Source: Alphaproteobacteria bacterium | GTDB taxonomy: Bacteria; Pseudomonadota; Alphaproteobacteria; SMXS01 | Direction of reading: 5' to 3' | DNA: 46,281 bases | Assembly (NCBI GenBank): GCA_028284945.1 | Contig: JANQQJ010000017.1 | Coordinates: 1 to 46,281, forward strand | Part shown: one piece after another, positions 26,394-33,759 of the stretch | How the letters are laid out: each line of letters opens with the position of its first letter | Position numbering within the stretch: the stretch's first letter is position 1 | Translations under genes and position numbers: made by a program | Notes under the pieces: generated by a model | The model's input: the letters and a program-made list of their open reading frames with translations, nothing else | The model's database searches: none | What the model was told of the DNA's origin: nothing

Positions 26394-27779
26394 TTAAGTG
26401 TCGAACACCACCGGCAGGTCCCAACACGTATGCATATCGCCGATCCGAAGAGACTGCAGATGCGGTTCGGCGCCGGATTGGAGACGCAGGTTGGCTAGCA
26501 TATCGAGCACGATATTGTTGGCTGTCGTCGCCGTATCCCGGGTGATCGCATAGAGCGACCGGGGCCGGTCCTCTGGCAGGGCAGGGTGTTTTGACGGTTT
26601 GCCGAGGCCGAAGGCGATTCCGGCGGGCAACCCATCGGCACGGTAGAGGCCGCGTGGTTCGCGTTGGCACAGGTCTTTGCGGCCAACGATGAATGTGTCC
26701 GGGTCCTGATACTGGCGCGGATCGCGATTGCCTGCAGCGGCTGAACAAATCATCATCGCGCCTTCCGGCAGCAGACGGCCAAAGCGTTCGACTTCATGCC
26801 GGGCAAACCTCTTGGCGGCCAGTACGGGTGCTGAGTGCCGGAGCGTTTCCAAGTAGGCAAATTTCACCATCATGCGCTCGTCACGCACATAGTGAAGCTG
26901 GTCCGGATGGGTCAGCAGCAGAAACCACATGTTTGACAGGGCGCCGTGCAGCGTCTCGTGGTCCCATTCCAGCAGCGTTGCGACAACGTCTTCGGCAGTG
27001 GTTGGCCCGCCTTCGAGCTCGAGCCCGGCAATCGCCGAGATCATGTCTTCACCGGGTGCCGTGCGACGCTGTTCAAGCAGGGGGCGGAAATAATCGGCAA
27101 GCTCATGCATGGCGGCGATGCCGTCTTTCTCGGCATTGGGTTCCCAGTCATACCCGCGCTGCATGCGCCAAAAGCGCTCGACGAATTGGGGGAAGTCGCC
27201 TTCTGGAAGGTCGAGAATCCGGGCCCATAGTTCCAGCGGATAACGGGCGGCGAATTCAACAGCCAGATTGACCTCGCCATCTTTCGCGAAGCCGCCAATG
27301 ATTTCCTCGGCGACCGGCCCGGCAAATGCGTCCGTGCGGCTTTCGTGTGCGACGAGCACAGGCAATTCTTCCCGTAGGTCCCGCCCGAAATTGTCCAGCC
27401 CGTAGAACCACCGTTTTGACCGGGTCTGAAAGTTCGCCTCGTCAGCGAAGATCGACGTGGCATCATCGTAGCGCGTGATCCAATAGGCGTTGCCCAACCA
27501 GTCGCGGTAGCACGGGTAGTTTTCCCGCAGGATTTCCAGGAACGGATAGGGATTGCGCGCAAAATCGTTGGAAATCAGCTGGATTGGCTTGATCTTCTCC
27601 GTCGATTCGCCAACCCGCTCGCGCTGATGAATTTCATAGGTGCGATAGCCCTTACCGCTGCCGACCGTCAGTGCCTTCTTGGCGACGGCGACGCCATTGC
27701 GGCCGGTTACCATTTCCGGTGCGGGGGCATCGGGCCGCGGATGTTGCTCCAGAGTCTGGTTCTGGCTTTGGGTACTCAT
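26394..27779 (-). CDS. P450-fold protein lacking the heme-ligand cysteine
   Basis: A 461-residue protein with most features of a P450: NPYPFLEILRENYPCYRDW at the start, E311-TL-R314 (ExxR), and GNRDPRQYQDPDTF (350-363). The heme loop, however, reads FGLGKPSKHPALPED (390-404) where FGxGxHxCxG is expected: Lys397 replaces the Cys, and His and Gly are also changed. The I helix has EWDHETLHGA instead of AGxETT. The frame is uninterrupted, so decay by frameshift is not evident. I chose the ATG at 27779 (MSTQSQNQ), with AAGGA about 10 bases upstream. It is second in the operon, 13 bases after a canonical P450. It could be a heme protein with another ligand, a non-oxygenase enzyme or a binding partner. 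Confidence 0.85.
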   Translation of the reverse strand: MSTQSQNQTLEQHPRPDAPAPEMVTGRNGVAVAKKALTVGSGKGYRTYEIHQRERVGESTEKIKPIQLISNDFARNPYPFLEILRENYPCYRDWLGNAYWITRYDDATSIFADEANFQTRSKRWFYGLDNFGRDLREELPVLVAHESRTDAFAGPVAEEIIGGFAKDGEVNLAVEFAARYPLELWARILDLPEGDFPQFVERFWRMQRGYDWEPNAEKDGIAAMHELADYFRPLLEQRRTAPGEDMISAIAGLELEGGPTTAEDVVATLLEWDHETLHGALSNMWFLLLTHPDQLHYVRDERMMVKFAYLETLRHSAPVLAAKRFARHEVERFGRLLPEGAMMICSAAAGNRDPRQYQDPDTFIVGRKDLCQREPRGLYRADGLPAGIAFGLGKPSKHPALPEDRPRSLYAITRDTATTANNIVLDMLANLRLQSGAEPHLQSLRIGDMHTCWDLPVVFDT

Positions 27780-27792
27780 AAGCTCGCGGTCC

Positions 27793-29235
27793 TTATTTGA
27801 GGTCGTAGTCGATCCAGAGGTCACGCACGGAAATCAGGCCCATCGGCGCCAGCGTTTTACCGTCGATGTCCTTGGCCTGCAGTTCGGTATTGATGCGCAT
27901 ATTCTTCAGGTGCTTCGACAGAATCCGCACGCCGATGGTTGCTTCCTGATGCGAAATCCACGCACCGGGACACAGATGAGGCCCGACGCCGAATGCCATA
28001 TGGCTATAGCGCCCTTCCTTGGCATAGCCGCTGCGGATCAGCTTGCCGGTATAGAGGTCGTCCCGGAAAATATCGAAGGTCTCCGGGTCCTTGAACACGC
28101 GGTCGTCATGGTTGGCAGAGAAGTCGACCATGTTGACCAGCGACCCGGCGGGAATGTGCACCCCGTGCATAACGATGTCATAGGTATTGTGGCGCGGTTG
28201 CCCGCCGATCGGCGTCGAGTGCCGCAGGGTCTCGTGGAACGCGTTGTCCCAAAGGCTCTCATCCTTCATCACGGCGTCGAACTGATCAGGGTGATTGAGC
28301 AGCAGATAGGTCATGTTCATGATCGCGCCGCGGGTGGTTTCACCACCGCCACCGACCACCAATGCAATGTTCGAGGTGATTTCCTCGGTCGACAGGTAAT
28401 CACCGTCAACTTTGGTTTCGCAAAGTTTGGTGATGATGTCCTTGCTGATGACGTTGCCATCATTGTCATAAAGATAGGTCGGGTTCTTACGGCGTTCCTC
28501 GACAATACCTTCGACATAGTCTTCCAGATGCTGGCGTGCCTCGACCCCCTGTTTATGGGTCTCGGACCCGCCAAGGCCGGTCATCATCGAATTGTACCAA
28601 TAGTAGAAGTCGCCCTGCGCTTCCTTGGGAAAGCCCAACACCTCGCAGACCACACGGATTGGAAATTCGTTAGCGAACGCCTTGCCGATCTCGATAGTGC
28701 GGACGCCATCCTGGTCTTCGATGAAGGGCTCATGGGTCATGCTGTCCCAGTCACCGATCATTTCCTCGGCCAGCCGTTCAATGGCCGGGATCCGGTTGGC
28801 GAGCGACTTGCCGACCAGGTGCTGACCATAAAGATTGCGACGGCGGCGATGCTCCACGCCGCTGAGTTCCAACTGGGTGTTGCCGAGCACGCCACTGGAC
28901 GACCCCTTCGGGATCGTATTGAAGCCCTCGTCGTCGAAATAGCAGTCCGTCACATCCTGATAGCGCGTCACGTAGTAGCAATTGTGCAGCTTGTCGTGGA
29001 ACACCGGATAGTGGTCGCGCATGATCCGGTAATAGGGATAAGGATTGCGCATGAATTCCAGCGAATTGAATATCCGCGGGTCGATCAGCGGTGTGCCGTC
29101 GTCGGCCTTACCCATGTCATAGGCTTCGCCATATGGCATCAGCGGAAAATCTTTTTGCGCGGTGATATCTTCCGACTGATCCGTGGGGCCGGAATCAAGC
29201 GCCTTATCAAGGACGGCGGCAAAACTGGCTGTCAT
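27793..29235 (-). CDS. Cytochrome P450
   Basis: A 480-residue P450, long for a soluble bacterial member because of a ~50-residue N-terminal extension before IDPRIFNSLEFMRNPYPYYR. Seen: GGGGETT (295-301) in the I helix, E335-TL-R338, and heme loop FGVGPHLCPG with ligand C422. It is the first gene of the minus-strand operon ending at 21058. The ATG at 29235 has only a weak site (GAGAG). It is divergent from a 7Fe-type ferredoxin gene that could supply electrons. It resembles the P450 at 24083-25342 in several stretches, so both may share ancestry and substrate class. Confidence 0.94.
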   Translation of the reverse strand: MTASFAAVLDKALDSGPTDQSEDITAQKDFPLMPYGEAYDMGKADDGTPLIDPRIFNSLEFMRNPYPYYRIMRDHYPVFHDKLHNCYYVTRYQDVTDCYFDDEGFNTIPKGSSSGVLGNTQLELSGVEHRRRRNLYGQHLVGKSLANRIPAIERLAEEMIGDWDSMTHEPFIEDQDGVRTIEIGKAFANEFPIRVVCEVLGFPKEAQGDFYYWYNSMMTGLGGSETHKQGVEARQHLEDYVEGIVEERRKNPTYLYDNDGNVISKDIITKLCETKVDGDYLSTEEITSNIALVVGGGGETTRGAIMNMTYLLLNHPDQFDAVMKDESLWDNAFHETLRHSTPIGGQPRHNTYDIVMHGVHIPAGSLVNMVDFSANHDDRVFKDPETFDIFRDDLYTGKLIRSGYAKEGRYSHMAFGVGPHLCPGAWISHQEATIGVRILSKHLKNMRINTELQAKDIDGKTLAPMGLISVRDLWIDYDLK

Positions 29236-29262
29236 ATTTTTACTCTCACACTAGGGCGTTTG

Positions 29263-29277
29263 GGCACGAATAGTGCC
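29263..29277. promoter_or_regulatory. Candidate operator upstream of the P450 operon
   Basis: GGCAC (29263-29267) and GTGCC (29273-29277) form a 5-bp dyad with a 5-base spacer, 28 bases upstream of the first operon gene and divergent from the ferredoxin gene. Its position suits a regulator site; the dyad is short, so the call is weak. Confidence 0.3.
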
Positions 29278-29420
29278 ATATGCGACTGATGGACACAGTC
29301 ATGCTTGACTTTAACCTGCAATCGACGGTACTGGCAATGAACGGTTGCCGGTTAGGGGTTTAATTGATCGTCCGGCGGCCTATCATACTGTGTTCAAGGG
29401 ATGGTCGAGGAAACAACAGC

Positions 29421-29711
29421 ATGACATACGTCATCACAGAAGCCTGCGTCGATGTAAAGGATGAGTCCTGTCTTGAGGTTTGTCCGGTGGACTGCATCTA
29501 CGCCGATGACGAGGATCGGATGCGGTTTATCGAACCGAACGAATGCATCGACTGTGGCGTCTGTGTTGAGGCGTGCCCGGTTCAGGCTATTTTCGCCGAT
29601 GATGACACGCCGGAGAATTCCCGCGATTTCATTGCGATCAACGCGGACTATTTCAAGGACAAAGACGCCGCCCGGTCGAAGGTTAACGACATTATGGGTG
29701 AGGGGCTCTAA
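29421..29711 (+). CDS. Ferredoxin, 7Fe type (FdxA-like)
   Basis: A 96-residue electron carrier. Cysteines C9, C17, C21, C25, C42, C45, C48 and C52 are spaced like the 7Fe ferredoxin of Azotobacter: C9, C17, C52 for a 3Fe-4S cluster and C21, C42, C45, C48 for a 4Fe-4S cluster, with the two CP motifs CPVDCIY and CPVQAI. I chose the ATG at 29421, with GAGGA about 9 bases upstream; a TTG 19 codons earlier is in frame. It is divergent from the P450 operon, so it may carry electrons to those enzymes (inference). Some P450s do use ferredoxins of this type. Confidence 0.92.
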   Translation: MTYVITEACVDVKDESCLEVCPVDCIYADDEDRMRFIEPNECIDCGVCVEACPVQAIFADDDTPENSRDFIAINADYFKDKDAARSKVNDIMGEGL

Positions 29712-29722
29712 CCCACATTGCC

Positions 29723-29740
29723 GGGGCATTTGGCCCCTTT
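29723..29740 (+). terminator. Weak intrinsic terminator after ferredoxin
   Basis: GGGGC (29723-29727) and GCCCC (29733-29737) pair around a 5-base loop and are followed by TTT. It is short, 12 bases after the ferredoxin stop. Confidence 0.5.
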
Positions 29741-29861
29741 AGAACAGATAATCCAACATTGTGTTGTAGATCACGGAGCTATGGCGCCGAACCTCCTAGG
29801 TTTGCGTGGCCGTTGACGAATCGTCATCGGCTAATGCGGATAAAACCTGAGGAGAAAAACA

Positions 29862-30008
29862 ATGTTCATGGAAGTCATGCGCCACGCCGCCATGTTCGGC
29901 CATCGTGACAACATTCGCGACATCAGTCGCCAGCGCCGGATTGCCCGGGCACGCCGTGCGGAACAGAATCGCCGTTCCCGGACACCGGTCGTCTACTCGC
30001 GCTTTTGA
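29862..30008 (+). CDS. Arginine-rich small protein, 48 residues
   Basis: This short frame has a strong ribosome-binding site, TGAGGAG, about 6 bases before the ATG at 29862. The product is very basic: 13 of 48 residues are Arg and none is Lys, with an Arg-rich middle (RQRRIARARRAEQNRRSR) and a TPVVYSRF tail. No signal peptide, membrane segment or cysteine is present. The codons look like the neighbours'. It is followed by an unusually long hairpin. I do not recognise the family; it resembles small basic proteins that bind nucleic acid, but this is a guess. Confidence 0.68.
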   Translation: MFMEVMRHAAMFGHRDNIRDISRQRRIARARRAEQNRRSRTPVVYSRF

Positions 30009-30055
30009 TCATGGTGGAAAGCGTAGATCGTAAACCGACGCTGTCAGCAATTGAA

Positions 30056-30131
30056 GGCGGACAGGGCGGCATTCCAGGAAGATCATAAGGATCCAAGTTT
30101 TGGCCTTCCTGGAATGCCGCTCTGTCTCGCC
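30056..30131. repeat. Very long stem-loop after the small protein gene
   Basis: Arms at 30060-30081 and 30105-30126 pair over 22 positions with one G-U pair around a 23-base loop; with one bulge the stem extends to 26 pairs (30056-30131). The core GCGGCATTCCAGGAAG matches its complement perfectly. No T-tract follows, so it is not a typical terminator. It may be a small mobile palindrome, an mRNA-stabilising structure or a structured RNA. Confidence 0.8.
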
Positions 30132-30223
30132 GACAGCCTTCCTTCCTTGATGGCGCCTTGACCCGAGCCCAATCCCACTCAGATAGTGATGATATGATCA
30201 ATGCATCAGGGTGAGGGACGGAG

Positions 30224-31150
30224 ATGAGTGGCATCAAGGACAGTTCGGACACTAAAGTCCAACAAGAGGTTGCTGGACCTGTCGACCGGCGGCGGTTTCT
30301 GGTCGCCGGCGCAGCAGGACTGGCGGCCCTGGGCGCGGGCGCGGCACTTGCTGAAACCCGCGGTCCCGAAAACTATACCTGGGACCAACCCGGTGCTGGC
30401 AAGCGGTTTGCGGATAAGACGGTGCTGATCACCGGCGCCACGTCCGGCATCGGCGCGGCGACAGCGCGGGCCTTTGCGGCTGAAGGCGCCAACGTGATGT
30501 TCTGTGGCCGCCGGGTCAATCTTGGTGAGGAGGTCGAAGCCGGGATTCGCGCCAAGGGTGGCGAGGCCACCTATATGCGGGCCGACGTACGCGAACCCGA
30601 TCAGGTGAAGGCGTTCGCCGAAGCTTGTGTCGAGCGGTATGGCGGAATTGATATCGGCTTCAACAATGCCGGGATCGCCGGACCGGCGGGCAGTTACGCG
30701 ACGGCCAAGCTTGATGGCATAGACGGCTATCATGACGTCATGAAGACCAACGTCGATGGTGTGTTTTATGCCATGCAGCAGGAGATTCCGGTCATGCTCG
30801 AGCAGGGCCATGGGATCATCATCAACACCGCATCGATGCTGGGCAGTAAAGGCTCCGCCGGCGTCGGGCCATACAGTGCAACCAAGCACGCAGTCATCGG
30901 TCTGACCCGCTCCGCCGCGCTGCTCTACACGCGCCAGAACCTTCGAATCCTGTCAATTTCCCCGGGGCCCGTTGATACGCCTTTGATGCGGGCTGACGGG
31001 AACGACCTGGACCGGGTGGCAGCTGCCAATCCCAGCGGGCGGTTGGCGACATCAGAGGAAATCGCTGAAATGGTGTTGGTGCTCGCGGCCCCGCATTCGG
31101 GCTTCCTCAATGGCGAGGATGTGAAGGTAGATGGCGGCGCGTCGGCCTAA
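30224..31150 (+). CDS. Tat-exported short-chain dehydrogenase
   Basis: A 308-residue SDR with an N-terminal twin-arginine signal: DRRRFLVAGAAG (21-32) followed by a hydrophobic stretch ending at ALA (residue 43). The enzyme part has TGATSGIG, NNAGIAGPAG, catalytic Ser in TASMLGS and YSATKHA, and the closing VDGGASA. Tat export suits a folded protein carrying NAD(P) into the periplasm, which is uncommon for SDRs. GAGGGACGGAG lies just upstream of the ATG. It stands alone, convergent with the Anbu operon with no gap between stop codons. The substrate is unknown. Confidence 0.9.
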   Translation: MSGIKDSSDTKVQQEVAGPVDRRRFLVAGAAGLAALGAGAALAETRGPENYTWDQPGAGKRFADKTVLITGATSGIGAATARAFAAEGANVMFCGRRVNLGEEVEAGIRAKGGEATYMRADVREPDQVKAFAEACVERYGGIDIGFNNAGIAGPAGSYATAKLDGIDGYHDVMKTNVDGVFYAMQQEIPVMLEQGHGIIINTASMLGSKGSAGVGPYSATKHAVIGLTRSAALLYTRQNLRILSISPGPVDTPLMRADGNDLDRVAAANPSGRLATSEEIAEMVLVLAAPHSGFLNGEDVKVDGGASA

Positions 31151-31915
31151 TCAGCCGGATCCCATCAGGTTGAGCAGGGGTTCTTCCCAGTCCGGGTCGG
31201 GCAGCCGGTTAAACGTATTGCTAAGAGACTGGGACCAGGACTCTCTCAAGCTGCTGAAATAGGGGTCGTCTTCGTGGATGGTGCGGTTCATCGCCAGTTC
31301 CAGCGTATCGCGTTTGTAGACGACGAGGCTCAGCGGCATGCCAACTGAAATATTCGATCGCAGGGTCGAGTCCATGGAAAGCAGCCCGAGCTTCATGGCG
31401 CCGTTCAGCGGTGTCGCATATTCAAGAACCCTGTCCAGAATGGGTTTGCCGTACTTCGTCTCGCCGATCTGAAAGAACGGTGTCTGGCGGCTTGCTTCGA
31501 TGAAGTTGCCGGCGGAATAGATTTGAAAGAGCCGAAGCCCCCGGCCCCTTACCTGACCGCCCAGGATCAGTGAGACGTTGAAGCCGCCCGTGTCGGCGAC
31601 CAGGCTATCGCCATACATGCTGTGGACCTGTTTGACGGCCTCGCCCACGAGTCTTGCGGCATCGAACATGGACGATACGGTCAGCAGGGTTTCTGTTGTG
31701 CCATCGGCGTTGTCGATGCCTTCCCGCAACAGATTTACAACGGTCTGGCTGATCGACAGATTCCCCGCCGACATCAGGACAATGACCCGGTCACCCGGCA
31801 CTTCCCAGACATGCATTTTCCGGAATGTAGAGATGTGATCGACCCCCGCATTGGTGCGCGAGTCCGACAGCATCACCATGCCTGACGATAGCAGCATTCC
31901 CACACAATAGGTCAT
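31151..31915 (-). CDS. Anbu-type proteasome-like peptidase
   Basis: A 254-residue protein of the Anbu family, bacterial relatives of proteasome beta subunits. After Met removal, Thr2 would be the N-terminal nucleophile (MTYCVGMLLSSGMVMLSDSRTNAGVD), with Asp18 in the SDSR strand and Lys33 in TFRKMH matching the family pattern. Length is normal. It is the last gene of a four-gene operon with transglutaminase-like, alpha-E and circularly permuted ATP-grasp proteins, the usual Anbu setting. It may help make or remove a peptide-like modification; its substrate is not known. No signal peptide. Confidence 0.93.
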   Translation of the reverse strand: MTYCVGMLLSSGMVMLSDSRTNAGVDHISTFRKMHVWEVPGDRVIVLMSAGNLSISQTVVNLLREGIDNADGTTETLLTVSSMFDAARLVGEAVKQVHSMYGDSLVADTGGFNVSLILGGQVRGRGLRLFQIYSAGNFIEASRQTPFFQIGETKYGKPILDRVLEYATPLNGAMKLGLLSMDSTLRSNISVGMPLSLVVYKRDTLELAMNRTIHEDDPYFSSLRESWSQSLSNTFNRLPDPDWEEPLLNLMGSG

Positions 31916-31983
31916 TCCAGGTCGTTCCTCTGTTGGCTGGCCGCCACTATGATCGGGCAGCCGATAAGGTGCAATCGCTGAAA

Positions 31984-32802
31984 TTACTGCTGGACAATGG
32001 CGGCGTCGAGGACCGCAACACGGACGGCCATGCGTTCCTCCCCGGGCCCGGTCCTCAGGCCGCGAACCGGGGCCGTGTCGGCATAATCCCGGCCGACCGC
32101 CACGCGCAGATACCCTTCATGTGGGCTGACACCATTGGCCGGGTCAAAAGCCACCCATCCTAGATCAGGCACCAGCGCTTCTGCCCAGGCATGGCTTGCC
32201 TGCTGCTGGTCACCGTCTTCTGTTGCGCATAGGTATCCACTTACATAACGCGCGGGCAGACCGGCCAGCCGGGCGCAGGCCGCGAATATGTGGGCGTGAT
32301 CCTGACAGACGCCACGGCCTGCTTCCAAGGCTTGGGCGGCGGTAGTGTCCACGTCGGTCTCACCGGGAATGTAGGTCACGCGGTCTGTTATCTCGCGCAG
32401 CAGGTCATGCAGAAAGTCCAGGGACGCTGCGGGGCGAGCCCCTTTTGTGGCCAGAACAAGATCGCGCACAGCCTCAGAGGGTTTGGTCAGCGCCGTCGGC
32501 TGGATCAAAAACCCGGCGCCTTCAATAGAGCCGTCATAGGGCAGGATCCCATCCATATTGGCTGTTGAGACGATGCCGTTCACCTGAAGAGACATCGTAT
32601 CGTGGTCTTCAGCCATGACCAATGTATGGACAATATTACCGAATCCGTCCTGCCATGCCGTCAGCTCTGCCGGGGCATCAATCGTCCATTCGCGGACCTG
32701 TTGCCCTGGTCCGCTTGTGGGTGTCAGACGGATATACTGGATAGAATGCTTGTTCGGCTCGGAATAGGTGTATTCCGTCCGGTGATCGACATGAATGTCC
32801 AT
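31984..32802 (-). CDS. Transglutaminase-like cysteine protease family protein
   Basis: A 272-residue protein with a bacterial transglutaminase N-terminal domain (HRTEYTYSEPNKHSIQYIRLTP) and a transglutaminase-core domain with the triad C166 (GVCQDHAHIF), H204 (SHAWAE) and D220 (VAFDPANG). These enzymes cleave or exchange amide bonds. It lies in the Anbu operon, 3 bases after the alpha-E gene and 68 bases before the peptidase gene. Its likely role is peptide cleavage or amide transfer on the same substrate as the ATP-grasp ligase. Cytoplasmic. Confidence 0.93.
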   Translation of the reverse strand: MDIHVDHRTEYTYSEPNKHSIQYIRLTPTSGPGQQVREWTIDAPAELTAWQDGFGNIVHTLVMAEDHDTMSLQVNGIVSTANMDGILPYDGSIEGAGFLIQPTALTKPSEAVRDLVLATKGARPAASLDFLHDLLREITDRVTYIPGETDVDTTAAQALEAGRGVCQDHAHIFAACARLAGLPARYVSGYLCATEDGDQQQASHAWAEALVPDLGWVAFDPANGVSPHEGYLRVAVGRDYADTAPVRGLRTGPGEERMAVRVAVLDAAIVQQ

Positions 32803-32805
32803 TAA

Positions 32806-33753
32806 CTATCCGTTGAGCAGGAAATTGTCCGCGATTTCGGCGCCCAGGCGCGCGTTCCGTTCCACATAATCGGTCAGATATTCGTGCAAACCTTGGTCGA
32901 ACATCTGCTCGATTTTGCCGTACTTTAGCCGCGAGTGGGTTTCACCTGCCAGCCTGTGGCACTCGTGTTTCTGCCCGTAGCGTTCCGCGAGCGCGTCCAG
33001 GTGCAAGACGATCTCGCTCTGACAATGGTGGATCGACCGGGGCATGGCCTCGACCAGAATCAACAATTCGGCGACCTGAAGCGGCACAACTTCGGCGCCA
33101 TAAAGCGACCGGTAGTTGCGGAATGCACTGACCGACCGCAGCAGGGCTGCCCATTGGTAGTAGTCGGTCGCACCACCGACGCCTTCGCCTTGGGGCAGAA
33201 GGATATGGTACTTCACATCGAGAATACGGGCGGTGCTATCACCACGCTCAATGAACGTGCCCAGTCGGGTGAAGTGAAAGGCTTCATCATGCAGCATCGT
33301 GCCGACCGAAATACCGCGGAACAGGCTCGATCGCTCTTTCACCCAGTCATAGAATTGCTGGACGCCGCGGGCGCGGATTTGTGCCTCGGTCATGTCGCGG
33401 ATATCGATCCAGGTTGCGTTGACCGCTTCCCAGACTTCGGTGGGCACGGCGTGGCGAATACCTCTGCAGTTTTCGCGCGCGGCCTTCAGGCTTGAATAGA
33501 TGCTGGATGGGTTGTCGGCGTCCAGCGCCATGAAGGCGAGAACGGATTGTTCGTCGGCCACGTCATGCCGTTCGGGGAACGTTTCATCGCCGCCGGATAT
33601 GGTGACAACCGACTGCCACTGGGTCGCCGCTGCCTCAGGCGTTGACGGCATCATCGACATGCGCTGGGCCACGTCGAGAATACGGGCATTGTTTTCAGCC
33701 CGCTCGATATAGCGGCCCATCCAATACAAATTATCTGCGGTTCTGCTCAGCAT
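32806..33753 (-). CDS. Alpha-E domain protein
   Basis: A 315-residue, mostly helical protein of the alpha-E family, seen from the start MLSRTADNLYWMGRYIERAENNARILD and later GTFIERGDSTARILDVKYHILLP. It has no known enzyme activity. The family almost always accompanies the circularly permuted ATP-grasp and transglutaminase-like proteins, as here, with gaps of 6 and 3 bases. It probably acts as a partner subunit of the ligase. No signal or membrane segment. Confidence 0.92.
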   Translation of the reverse strand: MLSRTADNLYWMGRYIERAENNARILDVAQRMSMMPSTPEAAATQWQSVVTISGGDETFPERHDVADEQSVLAFMALDADNPSSIYSSLKAARENCRGIRHAVPTEVWEAVNATWIDIRDMTEAQIRARGVQQFYDWVKERSSLFRGISVGTMLHDEAFHFTRLGTFIERGDSTARILDVKYHILLPQGEGVGGATDYYQWAALLRSVSAFRNYRSLYGAEVVPLQVAELLILVEAMPRSIHHCQSEIVLHLDALAERYGQKHECHRLAGETHSRLKYGKIEQMFDQGLHEYLTDYVERNARLGAEIADNFLLNG

Positions 33754-33759
33754 GGTCTG

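Noticed and set aside
27679-29289. Plus-strand frame of 536 residues opposite the P450 genes
   Set aside because: High GC third positions make long antisense frames; the minus strand carries complete P450 motifs.
29282-29300. GACTG/CAGTC dyad as operator
   Set aside because: Only 5-bp arms with a 7-base spacer; expected by chance.
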